6,448 nt of DNA, taken from Actinomycetes bacterium. GTDB taxonomy: Bacteria; Actinomycetota; Acidimicrobiia; Acidimicrobiales; Microtrichaceae. Each line of letters opens with the position of its first letter. Position 1 is the stretch's first letter. Location: the NCBI GenBank assembly GCA_023389745.1, contig JAEWED010000025.1, positions 1-6,448 on the forward strand, in the 5' to 3' direction. Under the pieces are notes generated by a model. It was not told the DNA's origin, did not search any database, and saw nothing but the letters and a program-made list of their open reading frames with translations. The translations under genes were made by a program, and so were the position numbers. Of this stretch, positions 6,353 to 6,448 are shown one piece after another.

Positions 6353-6448
6353 TCAGCTGTGCGGTGCGCTCGACGCCAGGTCGTGCTGGGCGGCGGTCGG
6401 CGCGGGCCGCCGGGCGAGCCCGATGCCGACGATGATGAGCCACAGCGC
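6353..6448 (-). CDS. C-terminal end of a membrane protein (partial, cut by window edge)
   Basis: The minus strand is open from the right edge to a TGA at 6355-6353, giving the last 31 residues of a longer protein. It begins with a hydrophobic run, LWLIIVGIGLA, followed by RR and a polar Pro/Ala/Ser tail. This looks like the end of a final transmembrane helix and a short cytoplasmic tail (positive-inside). The stop lies 10 bp before the kinase ATG on the same strand, so the two are probably co-transcribed and the protein may be linked to the kinase's signal. Too little is visible to name a family. Confidence 0.6.
   Translation of the reverse strand, partial: ALWLIIVGIGLARRPAPTAAQHDLASSAPHS

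Overview
The window looks like chromosomal DNA from a high-GC actinobacterium. The coding regions are strongly GC-rich with G/C at third codon positions, GTG starts occur beside clear GGAGG-type ribosome sites, and the two-component pair is of a type common in Actinobacteria. A lineage such as Acidimicrobiia would fit, but that is a guess from style, not from a marker gene.

Layout, left to right. Positions 1-695 hold no gene I can recognise. This stretch is unusually C-rich on the + strand and carries a small cluster of diverged repeats (about 381-588) and a 10-bp palindrome (638-647) upstream of the first gene. A ParA/MinD-type ATPase runs on + (696-1568). It meets, tail to tail, the glycolytic 2,3-bisphosphoglycerate-dependent phosphoglycerate mutase gpmA on - (1596-2357). 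A 76-bp divergent gap separates gpmA from a family 2 glycosyltransferase on + (2434-3408). That gene converges on a two-component operon on -: a NarL/LuxR-type response regulator (3446-4153) preceded by its multi-pass membrane histidine kinase (4150-6342). The kinase stop and regulator start overlap by 4 bp. The end of a further - strand membrane-protein gene (6353-6448) lies 10 bp upstream of the kinase and runs out of the window.

How they work together: only the kinase and regulator form an evident functional unit (signal, autophosphorylation, phosphotransfer, transcription). The cut-off membrane protein may be co-transcribed with them. ParA, gpmA and the glycosyltransferase look like independent single-gene units. 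No ParB, parS-like site or polysaccharide cluster is visible here.

The most unusual sequence features are at the two convergent gene junctions. Both carry short tandem duplications that overlap the stop codons: a 24-bp-period duplication of the gpmA tail with its stop, and three 17-bp units that include the stops of both the glycosyltransferase and the response regulator. I see no convincing new multi-gene system.
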